Assembly (NCBI GenBank): GCA_013115125.1
Contig: JABANN010000377.1
Span: 1 to 34,263, forward strand
Direction of reading: 5' to 3'
From: Perkinsus olseni
Lineage: Eukaryota > Perkinsozoa > Perkinsida
Length of the DNA stretch: 34,263 bases
Both the position numbers and the translations under genes were made by a program. Positions 19,783 through 30,019 of the stretch are shown in pieces; the first letter of the stretch is position 1; the number at the start of each line of letters is the position of its first letter. The notes under the pieces are model-generated. The model saw only the letters and a list, made by a program, of their open reading frames with translations. It was not told where the DNA came from and searched no databases.

Positions 19783-22424
19783 CTATCGGGTGTAGACAAG
19801 ATCGTCAATCTTCATAATCATCCTAACAGTCTCGGAGGCACCACGGATGGCACTCAAGGACACCAACAGAGGCTGCAAAACCTGGAAGAATTATCATTCG
19901 AACGACCCTGGTTCGATCCCAACACCCTGCACATACCTTCAAATTCTTAGCCATATCCTCCTCCACCTTACCCTTCCTCACATCAATACCAGCAAACCTA
20001 GCCCCGTCCGCGTGAGCAGCACCTAGCAGCATCCCATAGTCGCCAAAAAACCGACATTCCGAGAAATTACGAAGTTGCGTGACAATCTCAACCGGTGCCA
20101 GACCAGCATTCTCAGCGAGCGTGTAGGGGATGATCTCCAAGGCCTCGGCGAAGGCCCGGACGCAGTAGGCCTCAACCCCCTTGAGCTCTCGCCTGGTCCA
20201 CTGGCTGAGGCGAACCTAAGCGGATAACAACATCCGGTAAAGGCGATAGTGGCGATGGTAGTACGCTGAGTTCCATCTCGACACTGCCGCCACCAGGCAG
20301 AACGGCAGGCTTCTTCACAAGGGAACGTACGACACACAAGGCGTCATGAAGGGACCTCTCGGCTTCGTCAAGGGTCTGATGAGGGGAATGATGATATAAG
20401 AGCAGAGAGATGATCATCAGGGGTTACCAAGGAGTTGGTGCCTCTTAACAAAATTGATACACACTTAGACGTGTTGAGCTTGGGCAGACCAGTGAAGCGG
20501 ATGACAGTGCCAAGGCCGGACCCCAAGGGCTCCTCACGGCTGAGAACATTGACCAGTGGGAATAAAAGTGTAACCAGCAGGGGAGGCGTACACTAGCTTA
20601 GCATCACCAAGCTTGTCCTTAGTGAACTCCTTGAGACTGGCGACGGGCTCACATCCCAAAATTCGAGACAGGAAGTCGACATCGTCACGTTCGACATCAC
20701 GCACCTATCAAGAATACCGCAAGGGATGGTACGAGGCATCGGCAGACAGCATCAGACACTACCACTAGAATCTTGGCCTTAGCACAGAAGTCCAGACTAA
20801 GATTAGTCACGGCATCGCGGAGGATGGACTTCTGGACTAACAGCACCTGAATCGAGACCGCCCATGATGAACAGCGAATCGGCAAAGGCATCTTACGTTG
20901 CAGCCGGTCTTGGCGATGTGCTTGACCATCTTAGCAAGCTGGACACGTTCTTCTCTAAGAATACCTGAGGACCATGCTTCACAGTGTTCGCGTGGAGGTT
21001 GTTCGCCTACGGTCCATCTGAGCGTAGTCATTGACAGTAACGTTGTTCTCCATGTCCGTCTTGGGAGGAGACAGGCAGAATTGAATTAGACCGATCTTGG
21101 CATTCTCAATCTTAGTAGGGCCTGGCAAGAAGGGGGTCAAGACAGTGCAGTCTATCGGATGAGGCAGAACCGCCGACTAACCTCCAGCAACCTTGGCAAT
21201 CTTCTGGCTCATCACGAGTCCATCAACCAACTCGGAATCATCAATAGTCCCACCGAGTTTACGGCAAATACGTACCTGGGCTCGATACACGTTCTCCACG
21301 GGACTTCGTCTACTACAAACAACAGCTTACATCGTTGAGATCCACCGTGCCACCCTGCTGGTGATCTTCCGATAAATCGGCAACCTTCATAACCTACGGA
21401 CGCGAAAGGGGGCAGTACTGTACTAACAAGCGAATAGAGACTCCCTACTGCATCTACGGCCATAGGAGCCAGGAGGCTGGCAGATTGGGCCACGACCTTC
21501 GAGTTGAGGGAGGTGCCTGTATTACACCATAACAAGCCCTATCGATGCCTCGGTAAGGATACTCACTGGCACTGGTAATGAGGCTCTCCCTATCATCGAG
21601 ACTGATGGGAATACTCATATCGTCGAGGATTGCCTCGGCCTTCTGGGCAGCCAGAAGGAAGCCATCACTGATGGTGTTGGGGTGAATACCGCGGCTCAAA
21701 AGCTGAGATAAATCGTCTTTGAATCATCGCCAAATACTACTGTTATTACATTCTGGGCAGCGCCAAGGAGAGCACCAGCGATGACAACGACAGAAGTCGT
21801 ACCTGATGATCATGATACCTCCACGCCTCTCGGCCAGTCCAACAACAACACTACCATCTCCCGCCTCTATGTCCTGACTTTTGGATAGCTCAACAAGCAT
21901 CTTGGCGGTAGGATGCAGCACCGACATCTGAATATTCTTCGTTCCTGCACGGTGCTCCCACTAATGCTACTGCTCACCTCCTTAAGGATGGTAGCGCCAT
22001 CGTTGGTGATGACCACCTCCCCACTGGCCTCCTGAATCATCTTATCCATGCCTGAATCGGAAAGACTCTTCGTCAAGCAGGCATCGGTAATGCTGTACGG
22101 AAGCGCTTCCTCAAGTTCAAGTGGCGAAGCGACGACAGAATACGCCGTTAAGCTCAGTTGCGTCAGTACGAGTTTGGCAGTGGGACGAAATTTCACAGGC
22201 GAGTCTTAGGTTGACTCTAGGCCCCGACGTTTATCATCGATCATGTTCGTACCCCTAGGTCCAAGACTGGTCCTGACAGCATCTGCCACTGCCTTGGCCG
22301 CAATAATGTTCGAGGCACGCACATCTCGGGTCTTGGAATTATCAAGTCGAATGTCTCCCTTGTTAGAAGCGGTCTGCTGAGTGGGAGCAGCAGCAGCAGC
22401 TCCGTTGGTAGAAGAAGAAGACAT
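19783..22424 (-). CDS. CCT4: T-complex protein 1 subunit delta (CCT delta chaperonin)
   Basis: This is one of eight subunits of the cytosolic group II chaperonin that folds actin, tubulin and other proteins with ATP. The start [17 protein letters not shown] (22424) is followed by RTSLGPRG, spliced over a 201-bp intron to [20 protein letters not shown]. Then come [20 protein letters not shown], the ATPase motif [47 protein letters not shown], an apical-domain block ([19 protein letters not shown]), [20 protein letters not shown], and [18 protein letters not shown]. The protein ends KIDDLVYTR with TAG at 19783-19785, matching the family C terminus. First exons read 22424-22253, 22051-21978, 21927-21855 and 21802 onward. 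At least nine short introns are present. No key residue is missing. Confidence 0.95.
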
Positions 22425-22797
22425 ATTAAATTAGTTGTTATCCTAAGTACAGTCTGTGGAATGTTCCAGGCGCGAAGGCAAAGAAGCAGGCGTGGAGGAA
22501 TTGCAAGGTTGAGCAAGACGCCAAGTGTAGCGTTAAGCTGCAGCCTAAGACAACGCAGCCTGGCTTGACATGCGCACTGCAGCGGTTCACCATCGATGTG
22601 TTGTTCTCATTCTCAACTCAATCATCACTTGGCTCGTGTCTCATCATGGGCCTTCTGTGTACTCTATCCCTAGTCATCTGACCGTTGTTTCCCTTTTCTA
22701 TTGTCTAACTTCCTTTTAGCCCGTGCTAGCTCCGGTAAGACTTTGAGCTTTAGTTCATCTTGTTTTTTTACGAACATCAACCTTCTACTCAATCATC
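22425..22797. promoter_or_regulatory. Shared 5' region between divergent CCT4 and V-ATPase G genes
   Basis: The two housekeeping genes start head to head 373 bp apart, so this interval must contain both promoters. A pyrimidine-rich stretch ending TTTAG at about 22752 could be a trans-splice acceptor for the V-ATPase mRNA; this is inferred from alveolate biology, not shown by the DNA. Confidence 0.5.
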
Positions 22798-23273
22798 ATG
22801 GCCAGTCAGCAGTCCCAGCAACTCATTCAGCAGCTCTTGAAGGCTGAGCAAGAGGCCGACACCTACGTTAGCCGCGCCAGAGAGAACAGGTAAGTACCAA
22901 ACCCTTTCATACCAACCATTTCGTGATGTTCTCAACTTCAGGACCAAGAAGCTGCGTGAGGCCAAGACCGCTGCTCAGGAGGAAGTCGCCTCTTTCCGTC
23001 AGAAGGAGGAGGAGAAGTTCAACCGTGACTACGCCGTAAGCCTTCGTGTGATCTCATCTGGCTTCGAGTTTATTTCTCCTTGTCGTTCAGGCTCTCCAGA
23101 GCACTTCCGGTGGTGAGGACAAGGAGCTCGCTAAGCAGACTCAAGACGATATCGATGCCATCCATGCTGCTTACACTAAGAACTCCAAGGCCGCTGTTAA
23201 GTACATGGTCGACCGTGTCTTGGATGTGACGCCCGAGCTCAGCAGGATCCAGGTCGATGTCCTTTCCATGTAA
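22798..23273 (+). CDS. ATP6V1G: V-type proton ATPase subunit G
   Basis: This is a peripheral-stalk subunit of the vacuolar proton pump, in the V1 sector on the cytosolic face. Three exons (22798-22889, 22942-23035, 23091-23273) with GT-AG introns of 52 and 55 bp give 122 residues, close to the usual 115 to 120. The N-terminal half carries the family signature: SQQLIQQLLKAEQEAD followed by a charged coiled coil (RTKKLREAKTAAQEEVASF, then RQKEEEKFNRDYA). The C-terminal half is a second amphipathic helix (YTKNSKAAVKYMVDRVLDV). The start ATG is the only one that gives the conserved N terminus. The gene is divergent from CCT4. Confidence 0.95.
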
Positions 23274-24754
23274 AGTTCGGCGACGGACTTCAGCAACCTC
23301 ATTCTTGGCAAGAGGGTGCTATAACCAGTGGAATAGTTAAACTAGTTTTTTCCCTGTAACAGCACCATCGTAAGAGTGATTCGGTTTCAAGGAGTATTTA
23401 TAGCTCGGCACTATGTGCAGTTGCTGTATTATTAATCAATGCTGTTGTGTTGTTAGTCTCTCTACTCCGTCGAAATATAAGAGAGTGGGCTACCATTTGC
23501 TACATTCCCAGTATCGCCCCCGGGGTCGAAACTGGCAGCTCAGTGTAAGCCAGATTCTTCAGTGGGGCGTCAAGGCCATCGACGCTAGATCCCGGCACCG
23601 GTCAAGTGTTTATTATTGTATAAGGTGTCGTGCTGTGAATATCTTTGAGTGATGGGTGGAGTCACTTAGCCTTAGCTCAGGACAACAACAGACTCATAAA
23701 TGTCGCATAAAACGGGAGTATTGCTGCCTGTCGATCTTCCCTATGTACGAACTTTTTACATTTTACCCCATGAGGGTCTCGTGATACGTAAGGGACCCTC
23801 AGTAAGGGGTATATTGGGGATTATATGGTGTGCAGAGGCAGTGGAGCGGATATCGAGTTAGAGCGGGGTTCCGGAACTCGGCAACACACGAGGATGAGTC
23901 AGCAAATCTGATAGTGACTAGAGAGACAGGGATCGAGCAAGGACCTGATAGTCTTTTGAGTCAAAATCGTCTTTAATCATAAAAGTTGAAGTTCTGGTAG
24001 TAGGTAGACTAGTGGCCATCGATGTTTCAGGGAAAGATACAACTCGAACGATTTGCAAGAGTTCCCCGGACAAGAGATGGGTCGTGAGACCGTGACGATT
24101 CGAAGGCGGTACCGTGAAAGGCCACGGACTCTGTACCTATGTGCAACGGACATGGCTAAGCAAGACCTCAGTTTGGAGTTGGGGATTCGGGGCCTTCAGT
24201 CCACTCTGGAAATGTTCTCAGCTAAACTCGCACAAGCCAATGCTGGGGTCGTGCGACAATAGTAGTCGAGTACTTGACCGGTAGTCTGTCGTTGGATATG
24301 CCTAAGCGTTGCAGCCCGAGGACAACAAAACCACCCAAATAGGGTGTGTTTCCATAGGAACCACTGGTCTACGTCGTCGCCGCCGCTGTCTGTCTGCTTC
24401 GTCAGATAACCACTGGTCTACGTCGTCGCCGCCGCTGTCTGTCTGCTTCGTCAGATGGCCCACTCAACCTTCTGTGAGTCGGTCTCCGGGCTCTCGCATG
24501 GGCCATGACAGTCCCCTAGGCGGACACTACGACCAGAAGCCCAGCCCTGCACAGGCTGATGACATAACTCAACAACGTGGAAGAAAAAAGGAAAAATTTG
24601 GCAATATTGATCTTCCAATGCTACTGATAATGAAAGTAGTCCAGAATCCACACCTAGTGGTGTCGAGATACAATGGTGTTTATGGTAATGGTACAAATGG
24701 TTACACCAATATCATCATCATCATGATGATAACAGGTTGGCGGTGGCATCATCA
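23274..24754. other. Convergent 3' region between V-ATPase G and the kinase-like gene
   Basis: This 1.5-kb stretch lies between two converging genes. Plus-strand frames at 23413-23652 and 24053-24262 show no family motif. A long plus-strand frame from 24309 runs antisense into the last exon of the kinase-like gene and looks like a shadow. A perfect 49-bp tandem duplication is listed separately. Confidence 0.45.
24359..24456. repeat. Perfect 49-bp tandem duplication
   Basis: The 49 bases at 24359-24407, starting AACCACTGGTCTACGTCG and ending TCGTCAGAT, are repeated without change at 24408-24456. The lack of any mismatch points to a recent slippage event or an assembly artefact. Confidence 0.95.
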
Positions 24755-27700
24755 TCACTCTGCCGGGGGAACGCCCTCAAGCTCAGATGGACTGGTGTCT
24801 GAAAAAAGCGTCGATTCGAGAACAGGCGAGACAGTATGTTCAAAACTACCAATGATAAGATTGGTTTTCTTCTTCATCTTCACGTTGCTGGTCCCTTTTT
24901 GGCTGTCGCTTTCCTCTTCGCTGCTGGTGACCACTCGAGACTTCTTCTCCTCGCCACTGCTGCTAGCACCCCCACCACCATTTTCCATACTGGTAGTGTC
25001 ATCATCGAAGCCCACCATTTCGATCTCACCGTCAAACTGGGAGGTGACGGAGCCGCTGTGGCAGGACATGGAACCATTGCCAGGGTGAGGTAGCGTGTTG
25101 GTGTCCGGGCCATTGGAAGCGTTGCAAAGAGGCAGGGCTCTTGGGGGACCGGCCCACAGCATGTCGGCATGACGATGACCAGTGCGCCTATCGTCCCAAT
25201 CGGTAAAGATATCGTAGACAGACTCGACGCTGGCGATGTCGACCAAAGTATCACCAAGGCCTTCGAAGTCCTGCACTCCGCCAGGCAGCTCATGCCACAC
25301 TCTCTCGTAAAGACCGCTATACAGCACCTAACAACAGACATCGATAGTCGACAGTAGGCGCGGGACTTCTACCATCACAACTTAAGCTCTACTTCTACAA
25401 CCCCGCCACCACCACCACCACCACTATCCCATACTACCTCGGCAGCGAACAGCATGGGCTTGTCGGTCTCAGCACATCTCAGAAGGAATCGTACATTGGC
25501 CTCCATAACGTTGACCATATCTACTGCCGGTACAAGTCTTAGCTCATCGTAGTCCCCAACTTCATCATTCTCCACAGTCTCGTTGCTTTTCTCTTTATCA
25601 TCTCCCTTATCATCAGCAGCCTCACCTGTCGCAGCTCTGCCAACTGCAATGGTCTCAGCGCGGACCCTCATACCCGTCATTCCCTTCTTCGGCCTAGTGG
25701 AACCCGAGTCCTCATTAGACCCCGCATCCTCGCCGCTAGAAGTGGCATTATCACTCCCTAGGTCAGAGCTGTCCCGTCGATGATAAGCGGAGGGCGATGA
25801 GCAGGCACCATCATGATCAGCGGACCAACGGCCGGCCTGCAGTGCTGCAGCCGGCAGTTGCAGAGGGAGTGGAGGTTGGCCGCTGCCATCACCTTCTGGT
25901 GTGGCATCCTCGATAGCAGACTCGGCTGGGTCTGGATCGGCCTTGGGGCTGACAAGATACCCAAAAGCCTGACGTACCACTCCAGGACTTGTGAGGCTCT
26001 TCGAACGGTGGGGGCGACGACTTTGGGAGGATTTCCGCAGCCTTTCACGTCGTCTCGCACGATCATGTTCGGCCACCACATATTTAGGATACGTGTAATG
26101 CGCCCAAATCTTCTTCAACTTATCAAAGTCGAGTGACTTGAGATACCGTACATGTTTCGCTGTGAAGGGGCCGTCCAGTAACAGCGGGTTCTCATGCCAA
26201 ATGGCAAAGTTGTCCAAGTACTCCTGAGTCATGTCATCCCTAGGCAGCGGCCGATCACCCAAAGCGCATCCAAGGTCGAATAGCGCTATCCTACCCAATT
26301 TGTCTCGCATCATGTTATCCTCATGGGCATCAGTATCCCTCAAAGCCATAATGATAAGAGAGGCATCCCGGGCCACCTCAGGATCGACATCCCGACAATT
26401 GACGTGAGAATCAGTGGGATGCTTGGCTACAAAATCCTGTATGACGCCCTCGAAAGTGTTCCAGCTGGCCACGCACGCCTTCGGACAGTAGGCCTTCAGG
26501 TACCGCACTTCCTTCATAGCATTACCAGCGACAGCATTGCGAACAGCCTGCGTGTACTTCGGGACGTTGGGCCTCTGACTCAGCTCTTGCTTCGGGTTCC
26601 GGAAGATGAACTGTGGGTCATCGACATTTCGTCCGAGAAACAAGACACCGCCATGCAACGTCCGCACATCGCTCTCACCGTGCTTGAATGCTATCCTAGT
26701 GAGATCATTGAACTGTTGCAATCGCTTGTTCATACTGGCCTGGAGCAAGACATCCTGCCAGTCGGGCAAGTACATGACGTCCTGTCTAATGTCGAGGAAT
26801 CTTCCCATCTCGTAAGGTTGCTCTACCAAGTCCATCGATAGTACATCAGTATCTTCCATATCGTCTCCATCTTCACGCATCTCATCGTCCTCGCTCATTT
26901 CGTCATCATCCAGCCCGGATCCCGGAGACATATTCTCCCCGTCCGGTGCCACCACCTTGAAGACCTGCACCCAGCCGGCGATAAACCGATAGACGACTGC
27001 ACCCAGACCCATGAGACCCAGTAGGAACACCAAGACTATGTAATTGTGCTGGTACTTCACAGCCAGGAACTCCCTCAGCGAAGTATTGCGAGCCACGTCA
27101 TTGAGGTAATGCACCTTCTCGGGGTCCACAGTAGTCGAGCTGCCATCCGGTCCAGGCAAGCTAAGTGGTCGAATCTTGCCAGCATCGTTATATCCTCCTC
27201 CTTCCGGTAACCGTCCGAACCCACCGGGACGAGGCGGTCCTCGAGCCCCTCGTCCACCACCTCTAGCAGCACCATCATCATCTCCACCAAGGCCACCAAA
27301 GAACAGCTTGTTCGGACCATTGAGTTTGATGAAAATAGAAGCCATTTCGTCCAGTGTGACTCCCCCTTCCAATGCTAGCTGCAGCGGCTCTGGGCTCCTC
27401 CGTCTGTCCCTATACATCTGATAAGGCTCCTCGTCCATGCTAGTAGCCCTCATGTGCCGATCGCCATACGTAAAGGGTGGATACAGCTGGGGACGCCCAT
27501 CATAGGCATGAGGCATGTTAACATAGGATGGCACCGGTAACTCGTCATAGCCCGGGAACTGACAACAACAACAACGCACAGCACTCTCACTAGCAACCGA
27601 CGGCCCCTGCCCTTGCTACTACTACCTCGTGACACCACGGTCCAGCATGGGCCACCGGTACCATAGCCAACTTAGCAGGAGTATCCTGAGGGCTTACTAC

Positions 27701-28855
27701 AGCGAATACAGCAACCACTGGGGAGTCGAAGACCAAACTTATTGGCTCATCATTGTCATCTCCTCCGCCATCAGACCGACCATGACGATTGAGAGCTGGG
27801 CAACGGTTACTGTCGAATATCTTCTTATACACGCTGGTTTGGTTGTCCAGTATGCCAATGACGCTAGTCAAAGCTCGAGCCCGAGCGTTGACCTCCGTGC
27901 CAGGGAACAGATGCTCGTGAGTGACGGGTGGGAATTCCACATAGCTGGCTCGCCACACCTCCTCCGAGTCCTCGGCAGCGAGAGAGTGCAAAGCCCATTC
28001 TTGTCGGGCGAACACAAGCTTATGCTCCTTCGTGTAACGCGCGATTGGACCCGTAGGGAGGTGCCACTGGACTCTTGATGATGAGAAATCCACAGTAATG
28101 CCCCCTTGCAGTTTACTACCAGTCACATACATACCTGGGAAGGCTGGACTGTAGAATGGCGCTACGCTGACCATATCCTCCAATAGCGTTGGGAGATGAG
28201 TGAAGATCCTCTGCGATGGCGACTGTGGGTTTGGAGTCACTATATACACAGTACCGTCCAAAGCAGGGACGATCCTCGGCGTTTGAGTAGGGTCCTCCCC
28301 CGCAAAATGAGAGGCTAGGTCCCCACTACCCAACCCCTTAGCAACTGTCTCGTTGAATCGAGCATCGACGGTAGGGGAGTTGGCCTGATAGGTCCACAGC
28401 TTGGTCCCGCACCCATCAAAGGCGATGAGACGACCGTCCACCAACGATACTACAAAGTCCGTGGTGTCCTTGAACAGGTCCATCATCTCCTGCGATTCTA
28501 TAGGGTTAGGCAACGAAGACGATCCAGACTGGGAGGAGGATGATGATGATGATGCCGACGAGGAAGAAGATGAGGAGGAAGAAGAAGAAGCCGAATCTCG
28601 ATCTTGGACAACCGTTATGATATCAGGGTCCTTACAAGTGCCGTCACCAGCATCCACAAGGCCCTGAGCTTGACAGTAACCACCATCATCATCATCTTCG
28701 ACTAGTTCAGTCTCCTCAATCTCGCCGTCCATACCCGCATCTAGGGCTTCAGCCAAGGACCCTTCCGGTCCCAGGAATAGTAGTAGCAGAAGAGGGAGTA
28801 ACAGGAGCAGCAGCAGCCTTCGGCGAGCAACCCAGGCAGTTTGGCATGCGCTCAT
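24755..28855 (-). CDS. Membrane protein with PQQ/IRE1-like luminal domain and PI3/PI4-kinase-like cytosolic domain
   Basis: Three exons (28855-27626, 27558-25399, 25327-24755) join in phase 0, giving about 1320 residues. The start MSACQTAWVARRR leads into a Leu-rich signal peptide and an acidic, Ser-rich region. Residues about 125 to 400 resemble the beta-propeller luminal domain of IRE1/PERK: VVSLVDGRLIAFDGCGTKLW, then ALDGTVYIVTPN and GMYVTGSKLQGG. A single membrane helix (YIVLVFLLGLMGLGAVVY) lies near residue 585. The cytosolic part has a glycine-rich entry (LHGGVLFLGR), FIFRNPKQEL near residue 729, a catalytic-loop match DTDAHEDNMM near 819, and a DLG metal site (IALFDLGCALGD) near 837. 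These resemble PI3/PI4-type kinases more than eukaryotic protein kinases. The tail is acidic and Ser-rich. Exon 3 is inferred; without it the frame stops at 25375. Confidence 0.7.
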
Positions 28856-29249
28856 GCGGGTCCCTAAAAACTTCTCATTCTAACAAGAACAACGGCATCG
28901 TGACCGCTCGCCCCACTAAACAGCAAGTCCAGAGACGGGGAATTCAAGCGAAAGTGCAAGTATCAGATGAAGGACATGGAGCACATCAAAAAGCGTTGTG
29001 CGGATAAATGACAAGATCCATAAACCCGGTGGTTGCTATTGCCAACGATAATTCCACCGACTAAAAAGTCATGTAAATTTGCCATTGCGCTGCCTCACGA
29101 CCCCGGGCGATGACTACTTCCGTCAATGATGCGGTACTCGATAGATTGTTACAGACCGGAAGAGCGTTGCTGATCATAAACGCAAAGCAGCGTGGCCTTC
29201 ATCATGAAACTCATATGACGGAGACGGGTCTTATAAAGTTAACGCCAGC
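28856..29249. other. Intergenic upstream of the kinase-like gene
   Basis: This interval holds the promoter side of the kinase-like gene and the 3' flank of the zinc-knuckle gene. An open plus-strand frame beginning at 29110 runs antisense to the zinc-knuckle exons and is not supported as a gene. Confidence 0.45.
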
Positions 29250-29792
29250 TCAACTACTGGGGCAATTGCGTGCCAAATGCCCGGGCTGTCCACAGTTGAA
29301 GCAGTTCCTTCCCCCTCCACCTGAGAACAGTCACCCTCGCGAGAGGCGAGGACGAAGGGCTCTTACGGTTCGTATTCTCCTTGCCATTCTCATCATTAGG
29401 GCAGTCACGTGCGAGGTGTCCAGGCTGACCGCAACGGAAGCAGTTCCTGGTGTCAGCGGATGGGCAGTCCCTGGACACGATCACGATCATGACGACGACC
29501 ATTTTCGCCGTTATTAATGCACTACCTTGCGAAGTGGCCAACTTTCTGGCACTTGAAGCAAGGCCTCTCATTGGTCTGCTCATTGGGGCAGTCTCGAGCG
29601 AGGTGGTCTGGCTGCCCACAGTTGTAGCAATTCTGTGGGCGACGACGCGCTTGCTGAGACCACGGAGATCGGCAACCACCACACGGCGGATTAACGTACC
29701 GCATCATCCTCAAATCTTCGAGGGCAGTCCCTTGCAAAGTGCCCCTGCTCATTGCATAGGAAGCATGTCTGAGAGTGGACGGCAGCGGCCAT
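29250..29792 (-). CDS. Five-knuckle CCHC zinc-finger protein (CNBP/GIS2-like)
   Basis: Four exons give a small protein starting MAAAVHSQ and ending NCPSS. It is almost entirely CCHC zinc knuckles with C-x2-C-x4-H-x4-C spacing: CFLCNEQGHFARDC, CYNCGQPDHLARDC, CFKCQKVGHFARDC, CFRCGQPGHLARDC and CFNCGQPGHLARNC. One intron interrupts the third knuckle exactly between HFA and DC, and the last, of 45 bp, separates knuckles 4 and 5. Proteins of this layout (CNBP, Gis2, kinetoplastid HEXBP/UMSBP) bind single-stranded nucleic acid and act in translation or replication control. No Gag or protease segment is present, so a retroelement origin is unlikely. The gene is divergent from the carboxypeptidase gene. 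Confidence 0.9.
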
Positions 29793-30019
29793 ATTAACAG
29801 GAGACTCTGAAGTGCTGAGAGACTGGATGGACAGAGGATGGGGATTCAATCCTTAGAACGCAGGAACGCAATTGAGGAAATGCAAGATCATGTAAGTAAG
29901 CAAGCTGATCTTCAATCGCTGTTCGACCGCGCCCGATACCATAATTTTCCCTACTCCCCTGCCGGACTATATTCTTCGATAGTTCTGAACTCAATCATCC
30001 TCACTGCACTATTGTAATA
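29793..30019. promoter_or_regulatory. Shared 5' region between the zinc-knuckle and carboxypeptidase genes
   Basis: Two divergent genes start 227 bp apart, so both promoters must lie in this short interval. No conserved element can be named from the sequence alone. Confidence 0.45.

Noticed and set aside
19905-19926. Match to a polymerase III B box (GGTTCGATCCC)
   Set aside because: It falls in a short CCT4 intron and no A box or cloverleaf can be found at the right distance.
24053-24262. Plus-strand 69-codon frame with a helical C terminus
   Set aside because: No family motif, no splice partner and no conserved start context, so it is not separable from chance.
24309-25088. Plus-strand frame of 259 codons with hydrophobic stretches
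   Set aside because: Its second half is exactly antisense to the acidic last exon of the kinase-like gene, and acidic codons give hydrophobic complements. The first half is inside the 49-bp duplication and spacer.
29250-29792. CCHC knuckles as a sign of a retroelement Gag
   Set aside because: The gene has spliced introns, five regular knuckles and no protease, integrase or terminal repeats nearby. It fits a cellular CNBP/GIS2-like gene.
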